This document shows positions 44,201 to 56,200 of a stretch of 64,000 bases of DNA, one piece after another; the stretch's first letter is position 1; every line of letters starts with the position of its first letter. A program made the translations under genes and the position numbers. The notes under the pieces are model-generated. The model ran no database searches. It had not been told where the DNA came from and saw only the letters and a program-made list of their open reading frames with translations. This stretch comes from Megaleporinus macrocephalus (lineage: Eukaryota; Chordata; Actinopteri; Characiformes; Anostomidae), in NCBI GenBank assembly GCA_021613375.1, contig CM038719.1:5576890-5640889 (forward strand), read 5' to 3'.

Positions 44201-47040
44201 TCATCACCAACACTGTTCCTCATTCCTTTATCATCACCAACACTGTTCCTTCATTTATTCATTCCTTTATAATCACCAACACTGTTCCTTCATTTATTCA
44301 TTCCTTTATAATCACCAACACTGTTCCTTCATTCCTTTATAATCACCAACACTGTTCCTTCATTTATTCATTCCTTTATAATCACCAACACTGTTCCTTC
44401 ATTCCTTTATAATCACCAACACTGTTCCTTCATTTATTCATTCCTTTATCATCACCAACACTGTTCCTTCATTACTTTATCATCACCAACACTGTTCCTT
44501 CATTCCTTTATCATCACCAACACTGTTCCTTCATTTATTCATTCCTTTATCATCACCAACACTGTTCCTTCATCCCTTCATTCCTTTATCATCACCAACA
44601 CTGTTCCTTCATTCCTTTATCATCACCAACACTGTTCCTTCATCCCTTCATTCCTTTATCATCACCAACACTGTTCCTTCATTCCTTTATCATCACCAAC
44701 ACTGTTCCTTCATTTATTTATTCCTTTATCATCACCAACACTGTTCCTTCATTCCTTTATCATCACCAACACTGTTCCTTCATTCCTTTATCATCACCAA
44801 CACTTTTCCTTCATTCCTTTATCATCACCAACACTGTTCCTTCATTTATTCATTCCTTCATAATCACCAACACTGTTCCTTCATTTATTCATTCCTTTAT
44901 AATCACCAACACTGTTCCTTCATTTATTCATTCCTTTATCATCACCAACACTGTTCCTTCATTTATTCATTTCTTTATAATCACCAACACTGTTCCTTCA
45001 TCCCTTCATTCCTTTATCATCAACAACACTGTTCCTTCATTCCTTTATCATCACCAACACTGTTCCTTCATCCCTTCATTCCTTTATCATCACCAACACT
45101 GTTCCTTCATCTCTTCATTCCTTTATCATCACCAACACTATTCCTTCATTTATTTATTCCTTTATCAACACCAACCCTGCTCCTTCATTCCTTTATCATC
45201 ACCAACACTGTTCCTTCATTTATTCATTCCTTTATCATTACCAACACTGTTCCTTCATTTATTCATTCCTTTTTCATCACCAACACTGTTCCTACATTTA
45301 TTCATTCCTTTATAATCACCAACACTGTTCCTTCATCCCTTCATTCCTTTATCATCACCAACACTGTTCCTTCATCTCTTCATTCCTTTATCATCACCAA
45401 CACTATTCCTTCATTTATTTATTCCTTTATCAACACCAACCCTGCTCCTTCATTCCTTTATCATCACCAACACTGTTCCTTCATTCCTTTATCATCACCA
45501 ACACTGTTCCTTCATTTATTCATTCCTTTATCATCACCAACACTGTTCCTTCATCCCTTCATTCCTTTATCATCACCAACACTGTTCCTTCATTCCTTTA
45601 TCATAACCAACACTGTTCCTTCATTCCTTCATTCCTTTATCATCACCAACACTGTTCCTTCATCCTTCATTTATTTCATTTATTTATTTATTATCATCAC
45701 CAACACTGTTCCTTCATCCCTTTCATTCCTTTATCATCAGCAACACTGTTCCTTCATCTCTTCATTCCTTTATAATCACCAACACTGTTCCTTCATTCCT
45801 TTATCATCACCAACACTGTTCCTCATTCCTTTATCATCACCAACACTGTTCCTTCATTTATTCATTCCTTTATAATCACCAACACTGTTCCTTCATTTAT
45901 TCATTCCTTTATAATCACCAACACTGTTCCTTCATTCCTTTATAATCACCAACACTGTTCCTTCATTTATTCATTCCTTTATCATCACCAACACTGTTCC
46001 TTCATTCCTTTATAATCACCAACACTGTTCCTTCATTTATTCATTCCTTTATCATCACCAACACTGTTCCTTCATTCCTTTATCATCACCAACACTGTTC
46101 CTTCATTCCTTTATCATCACCAACACTGTTCCTTCATTTATTCATTCCTTTATCATCACCGACACTGTTCCTTCATCCCTTCATTCCTTTATCATCACCA
46201 ACACTGTTCCTTCATCCCTTCATTCCTTTATCATCACCAACACTGTTCCTTCATTCCTTTATCATCACCAACACTGTTCCTTCATCCCTTCATTCCTTTA
46301 TCATCACCAACACTGTTCCTTCATTCCTTTATAATCACCAACACTGTTCCTTCATTCCTTTATAATCACCAACACTGTTCCTTCATTTATTCATTCCTTT
46401 ATCATCACCAACACTGTTCCTTCATTCCTTTATCATCACCAACACTGTTCCTTCATTCCTTTATCATCACCAACACTGTTCCTTCATTTATTCATTCCTT
46501 TATCATCACCGACACTGTTCCTTCATCCCTTCATTCCTTTATCATCACCAACACTGTTCCTTCATCCCTTCATTCCTTTATCATCACCAACACTGTTCCT
46601 TCATTCCTTTATCATCACCAACACTGTTCCTTCATCCCTTCATTCCTTTATCATCACCAACACTGTTCCTTCATTCCTTTATCATCACCAACACTGTTCC
46701 TTCATTTATTTATTCCTTTATCATCACCAACACTGTTCCTTCATTCCTTTATCATCACCAACACTGTTCCTTCATTCCTTTATCATCACCAACACTTTTC
46801 CTTCATTCCTTTATCATCACCAACACTGTTCCTTCATTTATTCATTCCTTCATAATCACCAACACTGTTCCTTCATTTATTCATTCCTTTATAATCACCA
46901 ACACTGTTCCTTCATTTATTCATTCCTTTATCATCACCAACACTGTTCCTTCATTTATTCATTCCTTTATCATCACCAACATTGTTCCTTCTTCCCTTCA
47001 TTTCTGCGTCTGTTCCTTCACCCCTTCATTCTTTTATCAT
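29236..47040 (+). repeat. 17.8-kb satellite array, 31/39-bp unit, with higher-order repeats
   Basis: The core is 31 bp (starts CATTCCTTTATCATCACCAA, ends CACTGTTCCTT). It is usually followed by an 8-bp spacer of a few types (CATCCCTT, CATTTATT, CATCTCTT, CAACCCTT, CTTCCCTT, CATTTTTT). There are several hundred units. Marker variants recur at fixed distances, and 36754-37212 reappears as 41036-41494. No gene inside: frames up to 736 codons just translate the unit (YHHQHCSFIP-like). Confidence 0.98.
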
Positions 47041-47071
47041 CACCAATCTTAATCGTTCTTCTGGTCTTGAA

Positions 47072-47168
47072 ACTATAAACATGGATTTTACGGCATGTAA
47101 ATCCACCTCATTACCTGAAGAGGGCAGCAAATACAAACTGTACGCCAAATGCAGTTCTACAGCTCAGT
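47072..47168 (+). repeat. right flank copy of array-bounding repeat
   Basis: TAAACATGGATTTTACGGCA, CCACCTCATTACCTGAAGAG and GGGCAGCAAATACAAACTG. Direct-repeat partner of 29143-29234. Confidence 0.85.
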
Positions 47169-49250
47169 TCAGCTCAAGACATTTTTTGGCATTAACACCA
47201 ATAAGAGGCGGCACGAGCACACAAGTAAAACCACAGCAGTGAAAGCTGAAGTACTGATTTTTTAAATAGTAAAAGCAAACAACTTTTACGTCTATATAGA
47301 CTCATGGTCCATGCTAAAGAGCCAAAATATTAAGTTCTCTTGTCATTCACAGCCACAGATTCCTTACAAATTGTCTTTTTATCCAACAAATCAAGTTTAT
47401 CCTATTGGACACGACAGACAGAGACATGGTTAAGTCTGTTTTGAGTCATTATAGAGCGGGAGCCTACAAAAACCTCTCTTTGCCTCCGAGGATTTAACAG
47501 GGACTATACTGTAAAAAACCTGACTGTCTAAATGTTTATTACAAAGTCTCTGCATATAGGAATTTACTGACATGTTTTAAAGAAAACTATTCACATTCCT
47601 TATCAAGGTATAGTGATATGCTGCATCCTTCTGTCTTAGCTAGCTAGCATACTGTTAGAATTTTCTTATTTAATGCAATAAATATGCAGCTTTTATCTCA
47701 AAGTTCATACGCAGTTAATATTTTTAACAGTTTTATGGCCATGTGTTCTTTTTATTGGGGTCTATTGGGCAGTAGCTAATTAGCGTAGCTACAGCTATGG
47801 AGCCTCTTAGTGTACTATCTTAGCTAAGTTAGCTAGTAAATGAGTTTAGCATAGCTAGCTGTTTTTGAGTGGTGAAATCCTTTCATTCTGCTTACTAAGG
47901 GTTCAGTTTGCTTCTTCATCTACACATTAAACATATAGAGGTTTCATATAAAATAATACTACTAATAATACTACTAATAACTTGACTTGCTGGTCAAATT
48001 AGTTGTGAAAGTGACTCATGTTTTAAAGAGTTAACCTGAGCCTCAATCGTTTATTAATATATTATTTGTATTATTAGCCGTGCTGCTTCAGAGTTGAGGA
48101 TGTGGACATGTTTGGAATATGAAAGTTAATTGTGTGCACTATAAATCATAAATCTAATTTGAGGATGTTGCAAGAATATATACTTTTGTTTGTTTTGAGA
48201 AATAATGCTAGAACATTTAAAATAATAGAGCAGAGTAAGTCAATAAAACTAATCTTTAGTTCTCAAAGGAAAGATATTAGTTATTTTGAGTTTTTAATCT
48301 GAAATGGTCTCATGTAATTTGTTGCAGTGTATACAGCGGTGCTATGGTACAGGACGGATGATGATGATGATGATGCTAGGAGTTTCTTTACTTGTCCAGA
48401 CCGAGTTCTGTCATATTGCATGGCCTGGATGTATCAGAAGCCAGAGAAGAGACAGACCCTCCTGGAAATTTTGTTCTGTGATAGACTCCTGCACTGGAAG
48501 GACTTGCTGACTTTCCTACAGCCTTTATGGTGCTCTTTGGGCTTCTTTACAAGCTGAACATTGAAAACCCAAAGAATGGACACACTTGAAATGGTGCAGA
48601 ACTCCCTACTGAAGGCCCAGGCTGTTACAGCGTTCCAGGAATACAAGTTCTGCTTTGGCATTGTACATTCGACTAAGTTCCTAAGTTCCTTCAGTAATGT
48701 CTTGATAGAGTCTTAAGCAGCTTTAAGGCTGCTAAAACCTCTTCTGTTTTTTTCCACCGTATCATATGTCGTGGTGCAGCTCTCATGTGTGAAAACAGAA
48801 AGCAGATTTATTTATTTTTATTTTGTAAAAGTGTGGACCCTGCTGTAATAAATACTTGAATACATTGTTCTGTCTTTGTTTCAGCTGTTTTAAATGAACT
48901 CAGTTCAGTTTACTAATGTACTGCTGTTGCCTTGTACAGCAGGGTAGTAGTGAGTTTGGTCGTATAACTTAATATGTTTTAGTAACTAATTTCACAGCCA
49001 TCTTTAGTTGCCAAGACTGACATAGAGTTACCTTTACTTGATATATCTAGTTCTGTCAACTTAAAATATGAGATTATGATTACAGATCTGAAAGAAATTT
49101 AAGCTGAGGTGATTTAGCAATTTAGGTTTAGCTAAATTAGCTCAAGACAACATACATTTGTTGTACTAACTTACGAAAGGTGAGGAAACCAGTTGCTTAA
49201 TGACTTCAAGTTGGAGTATTTTTTTTAAATTAATTTATGAAATAACTCAA
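47169..49250. other. single-copy spacer between inverted satellite blocks
   Basis: AT-rich, no supported gene. An open stretch at about 48304-48700 (+) with QKPEKRQTLLEILF and HWKDLLTFLQPLW looks like a decayed coding remnant of unknown origin and contains a short (GAT)n. AATAAA-type signals occur but have no gene to belong to. Confidence 0.5.
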
Positions 49251-49288
49251 GTTTGGGAGAAGGACCACGCCCTAACGCCACCTCTCAA

Positions 49289-49750
49289 TCATTTCACACT
49301 CCATATAAACCACTCCCCTGCCCTCACCTTCTTGTGATGAAATTTCCAAACCCTCCTCACTCTTTGCTCAGCAAGGCGGGGCCTGGCTTCAACCCCAGCA
49401 GCCGAAGCCACCCAGAACTCCGGCCCCAAGTTCCTCAGAGTTCCCCTTCCTTGCCAAAAAAGCACCCTGAGCAGGGCTTCCACTTGCCCAAATAATCCAT
49501 GGAGCTCTGCAGGCAAAGCACGAATGATCTCTGCAGCTTCTGCACAGTTACTAAATGAGTATTGACTCTCTGTTCAATATGAATATTCATCAACGCCTGC
49601 AGGATCAATCTCACCACTCAACAGTGTCTCTTCCAGTTTTTGCATAGTCAGCAAACCAACCTGGTTAAGCAGCTCAGTGAACTTTGCATCTACAATATCT
49701 AGCAGTTGGAAGAACTCCACTCTGTAGTAGTTCTTTGTAGATATATCATT
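49289..49750 (-). pseudogene. degenerate hAT-type (ZMYM1-like) transposase C-terminal remnant
   Basis: The minus-strand frame from 49750 reads YYRVEFFQLLDIVDAKFTEL, LNQVGLLTMQKLEETLLSGE and then an in-frame TGA at about 49574-49576. It goes on in the same frame with SFSNCAEAAEIIRALPAELH and GLFGQVEALLRVLF, after which similarity fades. The order fits the end of fish hAT transposases with an HAT dimerisation domain. No termini were found and it is not functional. Confidence 0.6.
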
Positions 49751-50180
49751 AATGTTAGACGGTAAGGCTGTGTCCCAAACAGCACCCTCTGGAACATTAC
49801 ATACTGCACTGCATTTATTTTATTATTATTATATTAGATTTTTTAGTGTAGTACAGTCTGCAGTTTGGGGAATGGCAGGAGAATAATGTAACTTCAGGTT
49901 TTAGAGTGCTTTCTGATTAAAGTTAATATAATCGTTAGCTAATCCAAACCCTCATAGTCTGTTACCATAACAACACATTATACAATAGCTGCTTTGTAAT
50001 ATTGGGTGGGACATGGCCCCCCGCCATCCCTCCCGTTCCCTACACCAATGTTAAGCGATGTATAAATAAACTGGAAATGCTAGTCTAGTTTGCTTCTTGA
50101 GAACAAGAAAAAGAAAAGGCCTTTAAACATCATCCCTTCATTCCAGAGTAAAACCCTATGAACCCCAAAGTAAAGAACTG
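49751..50180. other. unannotated spacer
   Basis: AT-rich sequence with a short (TTA)n; no supported gene. Confidence 0.6.
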
Positions 50181-50220
50181 GGGCAGTCGTGGCCTGAAGG
50201 TTAGGGACCCGGTTTTGTGA
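50181..50220 (+). mobile_element. SINE head at left edge of inverted array
   Basis: GGGCAGTCGTGGCCTGAAGG then TTAGGGACCCGGTTTTGTGA, the first 40 bases of the SINE family seen at 8971. It stops where the satellite begins. Confidence 0.85.
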
Positions 50221-53200
50221 AGAAACAGTATTAGTGATAGAGGAATGATGGAACAGTGTTGGTGATTATAAAGGAATGAAGGGTTGAAGGAACAGTGTTG
50301 GTGGTGATAAAGGAATCAAGGGATGAAGGAACAGTGTTGGTGATGATAAAGGAATAAAGGGATGAAGGAACAGTGTTAGTGATGATAATGGACTGAAGGA
50401 ACAGTGTTGGTGATGATAAAGGAATGAAGGGTTGAAGGAATAGTTTTGGTGATGATAAAAGAATGAAGGGATGAAGGAACAGTGTTGATGATGATAAAGG
50501 AATGAAGGGATGAAGGAACAGTGTTGGTGATGATAAAGGAATGAAGGGATGAAGGAATAGTTTTGGTGATGATAAAGAATGAAGGGTTGAAGGAACAGTG
50601 TTGGTGATGATAAAGGAATGAAGGGTTGAAGGAACAGTGTTGGTGATGATAAAGGGATGAAGGAACAGTGTTGGTGATGATAAAGGAATGAAGGGATGAA
50701 GGGACAGTGTTGGTGATGATAAAGGAATGAAGGGTTGCAGAAACAGTGTTGGTGATAATTAAGGAATGAAGGGATGAAGGAACAGTGTTGGTGATTATAA
50801 AGGAATGAAGGGATGATAGAACAGTGTTGGTGGTGATAAAGGAAAAAAGGGATGAAGGAACAGTGTTGGTGATGATAAAGGAATGAAGGGATGAAGGAAC
50901 AGTGTTGGTGGTGATAAAGGAATGAAGGGATGAAGGAACAGTGTTGGTGATGATAAAGGAATGAAGGGTTGAAAGAACAGTGTTGATGATGATAAAGGAA
51001 TGAAGGGTTGAAGGAACAGTGTTGGTGGTGATAAAGGAATCAAGGGATGAAGGAACAGTGTTGGTGATGATAAAGGAATGAAGGGATGAAGGAACAGTGT
51101 TGGTGATGATAAAGGAATAAAGGGATAAAGGAACAGTGTTAGTGATGATAATGGAATGAAGGAACAGTGTTGGTGATGATAAAGGAATGAAGGGTTGAAG
51201 GAATAGTTTTGGTGATGATAAAGGAATGAAGGGATGAAGGAACAGTGTTGGTGATGATAAAGGAATGAAGGGATGAAGGAATAGTTTTGGTGATGATAAA
51301 GAATGAAGGGTTGAAGGAACAGTGTTGGTGATGATAAAGGAATGAAGGGTTGAAGGAACAGTGTTGGTGATGATAAAGGAATGAAGGAATAAAGGAACAG
51401 TGTTGGTGATGATAATAGAATGAAGGGTTGAAGGAACAGTGTTGGTGATGATAAAGGAATGAAGGGTTGAAGGAACAGTGTTGATGATGATAAAGGAATG
51501 AAGGGTTGAAGGAACAGTGTTGGTGATGATAAAGGAATGAAGGGATGAAGGAACAGTGTTGGTGATGATAAAGGAATGAAGGGTTGAAGGAACAGTGTTG
51601 GTGATGATAAAGGGATGAAGGAACAGTGTTGGTCATGATAAAGGAATGAAGGGATGAAGGGACAGTGTTGGTGATGATAAAGGAATGAAGGGTTGCAGAA
51701 ACAGTGTTGGTGATTATAAAGGAATGAAGGGTTGAAGGAACAGTGTTGGTGATGATAAAGGAATGAAGGGTTGAAGGAACAGTGTTGGTGATGATAAAGG
51801 AATGAAGGGATGAAGGAACAGTGTTGGTGATGATAAAGGAATGAAGGGTTGAAGGAACAGTGTTGGTGGTGATAAAGGAATCAAGGGATGAAGGAACAGT
51901 GTTGGTGATGATAAAGGAATGAAGGGATGAAGGAACAGTGTTGGTGATGATAAAGGAATAAAGGGATGATAGAACAGTGTTGGTGGTGATAAAGGAAAAA
52001 AGGGATGAAGGAACAGTGTTGGTGATAATTAAGGAATGAAGGGATGAAGGAACAGTGTTGGTGATTATAAAGGAATGAAGGGATGATAGAACAGTGTTGG
52101 TGGTGATAAAGGAAAAAAGGGATGAAGGAACAGTGTTGGTGATGATAAAGGAATGAAGGGATGAAGGAACAGTGTTGGTGGTGATAAAGGAATGAAGGGA
52201 TGAAGGAACAGTGTTGGTGGTGATAAAGGAATCAAGGGATGAAGGAACAGTGTTGGTGATGATAAAGGAATGAAGGGATGAAGGAACAGTGTTGGTGATG
52301 ATAAAGGAATAAAGGGATGAAGGAACAGTGTTAGTGATGATAATGGAATGAAGGAACAGTGTTGGTGATGATAATGGAATGAAGGGTTGAAGGAACAGTG
52401 TTGGTGATGATAAAGGAATGAAGGGTTGAAGTAACAGTGTTGATGATGATAAAGGAATGAAGGGTTGAAGGAACAGTGTTGGTGATGATAAAGGAATGAA
52501 GGGATGAAGGAACAGTGTTGGTGATGATAAAGGAATGAAGGGTTGAAGGAACAGTGTTGGTGATGATAAAGGGATGAAGGAACAGTGTTGGTGATGATAA
52601 AGGAATGAAGGGATGAAGGGACAGTGTTGGTGATGATAAAGGAATGAAGGGTTGCAGAAACAGTGTTGGTGATTATAAAGGAATGAAGGGTTGAAGGAAC
52701 AGTGTCGGTGATGATAAAGGAATGAAGGGTTGAAGGAACAGTGTTGGTGATGATAAAGGAATGAAGGGATGAAGGAACAGTGTTGGTGATAATTAAGGAA
52801 TGAAGCGATGAAGGAACAGTGTTGGTGATTATAAAGGAATGAAGGGATGATAGAACAGTGTTGGTGGTGATAAAGGAAAAAAGGGATGAAGGAACAGTGT
52901 TGGTGATGATAAAGGAATGAAGGGATGAAGGAACAGTGTTGGTGGTGATAAGAGAATGAAGGGATGAAGGAACAGTGTTGGTGATGATAAAGGAATGAAG
53001 GGATGAAGGAACAGTGTTGGTGGTGATAAAGGAATGAAGGGATGAAGGAACAGTGTTGGTGATGATAAAGGAATGAAGGGTTGAAGGAACAGTGTTGGTG
53101 GTGATAAAGGAATCAAGGGATGAAGGAACAGTGTTGGTGATGATAAAGGAATGAAGGGATGAAGGAACAGTGTTGGTGATGATAAAGGAATAAAGGGATG

Positions 53201-56200
53201 AAGGAACAGTGTTAGTGATGATAATGGAATGAAGGAACAGTGTTGGTGATGATAAAGGAATGAAGGGTTGAAGGAATAGTTTTGGTGATGATAAAGGAAT
53301 GAAGGGATGAAGGAACAGTGTTGATGATGATAAAGGAATGAAGGGTTGAAGGAACAGTGTTGGTGGTGATAAAGGAATGAAGGGATGAAGGAACAGTGTT
53401 GGTGATGATAAAGGAATGAAGGGTTGAAGGAACAGTGTTGGTGGTGATAAAGGAATCAAGGGATGAAGGAACAGTGTTGGTGATGATAAAGGAATGAAGG
53501 AATGAAGGAATAGTTTTGGTGATGATAAAGAATGAAGGGTTGAAGGAACAGTGTTGGTGATGATAAAGGAATGAAGGGTTGAAGGAACAGTGTTGGTGAT
53601 GATAAAGGAATGAAGGAATAAAGGAACAGTGTTGGTGATGATAATGGAATGAAAGGTTGAAGGAACAGTGTTGGTGATGATAAAGGAATGAAGGGTTGAA
53701 GGAACAGTGTTGATGATGATAAAGGAATGAAGGGTTGAAGGAACAGTGTTGGTGATGATAAAGGAATGAAGGGATGAAGGAACAGTGTTGGTGATGATAA
53801 AGGAATGAAGGGTTGAAGGAACAGTGTTGGTGATGATAAAGGGATGAAGGAACAGTGTTGGTGATGATAAAGGGATGAAGGAACAGTGTTGGTGATGATA
53901 AAGGAATGAAGGGATGAAGGGACAGTGTTGGTGATGATAAAGGAATGAAGGGTTGCAGAAACAGTGTTGGTGATTATAAAGGAATGAAGGGTTGAAGGAA
54001 CAGTGTTGGTGATGATAAAGGAATGAAGGGTTGAAGGAACAGTGTTGGTGATGATAAAGGAATGAAGGAACAGTGTTGGTGATAATTAAGGAATGAAGGG
54101 ATGAAGGAACAGTGTTGGTGATTATAAAGGAATGAAGGGATGATAGAACAGTGTTGGTGGTGATAAAGGAAAAAAGGAATGAAGGAACAGTGTTAGTGAT
54201 GATAAAGGAATGAAGGGTTGAAGGAACAGTGTTGGTGGTGATAAAGGAATGAAGGGATGAAGGAACAGTGTTGGTGATGATAAAGGAATGAAGGGTTGAA
54301 GGAATAGTTTTGGTGATGATAAAGGAATGAAGGGATGAAGGAACAGTGTTGATGATGATAAAGGAATGAAGGGATGAAGGAACAGTGTTGGTGATAAAGG
54401 AATGAAGGGATGAAGGAATAGTTTTGGTGATGATAAAGAATGAAGGGTTGAAGGAACAGTGTTGGTGATGATAAAGGAATGAAGGGTTGAAGGAACAGTG
54501 TTGGTGATGATAAAGGAATGAAGGAATAAAGGAACAGTGTTGGTGATGATAAAGGAATGAAGGGTTGAAGGAACAGTGTTGGTGATGATAAAGGAATGAA
54601 GGGATGAAGGAACAGTGTTGATGATGATAAAGGAATGAAGGGATGAAGGGACAGTGTTGGTGATGATAAAGGAATGAAGGGTTGCAGAAACAGTGTTGGT
54701 GATTATAAAGGAATGAAGGGTTGAAGGAACAGTGTTGGTGATGATAAAGGGATGAAGGAACAGTGTTGGTGATGATAAAGGAATGAAGGGATGAAGGGAC
54801 AGTGTTGGTGATGATAAAGGAATGAAGGGTTGCAGAAACAGTGTTGGTGATTATAAAGGAATGAAGGGTTGAAGGAACAGTGTCGGTGATGATAAAGGAA
54901 TGAAGGGTTGAAGGAACAGTGTTGGTGATGATAAAGGAATGAAGGGATGAAGGAACAGTGTTGGTGATAATTAAGGAATGAAGCGATGAAGGAACAGTGT
55001 TGGTGATTATAAAGGAATGAAGGGATGATAGAACAGTGTTGGTGGTGATAAAGGAAAAAAGGGATGAAGGAACAGTGTTGGTGATGATAAAGGAATGAAG
55101 GGATGAAGGAACAGTGTTGGTGGTGATAAGAGAATGAAGGGATGAAGGAACAGTGTTGGTGATGATAAAGGAATGAAGGGATGAAGGAACAGTGTTGGTG
55201 GTGATAAAGGAATGAAGGGATGAAGGAACAGTGTTGGTGATGATAAAGGAATGAAGGGTTGAAGGAACAGTGTTGGTGGTGATAAAGGAATCAAGGGATG
55301 AAGGAACAGTGTTGGTGATGATAAGGAATGAAGGGATGAAGGAACAGTGTTGGTGATGATAAAGGAATAAAGGGATGAAGGACAGTGTTAGTGATGATAA
55401 TGGAATGAAGGAACAGTGTTGGTGATGATAAAGGAATGAAGGGTTGAAGGAATAGTTTTGGTGATGATAAAGGAATGAAGGGATGAAGGAACAGTGTTGA
55501 TGATGATAAAGGAATGAAGGGTTGAAGGAACAGTGTTGGTGGTGATAAAGGAATGAAGGGATGAAGGAACAGTGTTGGTGATGATAAAGGAATGAAGGGT
55601 TGAAGGAACAGTGTTGGTGGTGATAAAGGAATCAAGGGATGAAGGAACAGTGTTGGTGATGATAAAGGAATGAAGGAATGAAGGAATAGTTTTGGTGATG
55701 ATAAAGAATGAAGGGTTGAAGGAACAGTGTTGGTGATGATAAAGGAATGAAGGGTTGAAGGAACAGTGTTGGTGATGATAAAGGAATGAAGGAATAAAGG
55801 AACAGTGTTGGTGATGATAATGGAATGAAAGGTTGAAGGAACAGTGTTGGTGATGATAAAGGAATGAAGGGTTGAAGGAACAGTGTTGATGATGATAAAG
55901 GAATGAAGGGTTGAAGGAACAGTGTTGGTGATGATAAAGGAATGAAGGGATGAAGGAACAGTGTTGGTGATGATAAAGGAATGAAGGGTTGAAGGAACAG
56001 TGTTGGTGATGATAAAGGGATGAAGGAACAGTGTTGGTGATGATAAAGGGATGAAGGAACAGTGTTGGTGATGATAAAGGAATGAAGGGATGAAGGGACA
56101 GTGTTGGTGATGATAAAGGAATGAAGGGTTGCAGAAACAGTGTTGGTGATTATAAAGGAATGAAGGGTTGAAGGAACAGTGTTGGTGATGATAAAGGAAT

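Noticed and set aside
29236..47040. CRISPR array
   Set aside because: Repeats with short spacers, but the spacers are themselves repeated variants, units are contiguous, there are no cas genes and the genome is vertebrate.
48304..48661. Short frames of 68-76 codons in the spacer
   Set aside because: No recognised family and no splice context. Possibly a decayed coding remnant, too weak to call a gene.
52065..53459. 464-codon frame (-)
   Set aside because: Repeat translation. The duplicated copy 2.18 kb away is frame-broken by 1-bp deletions.
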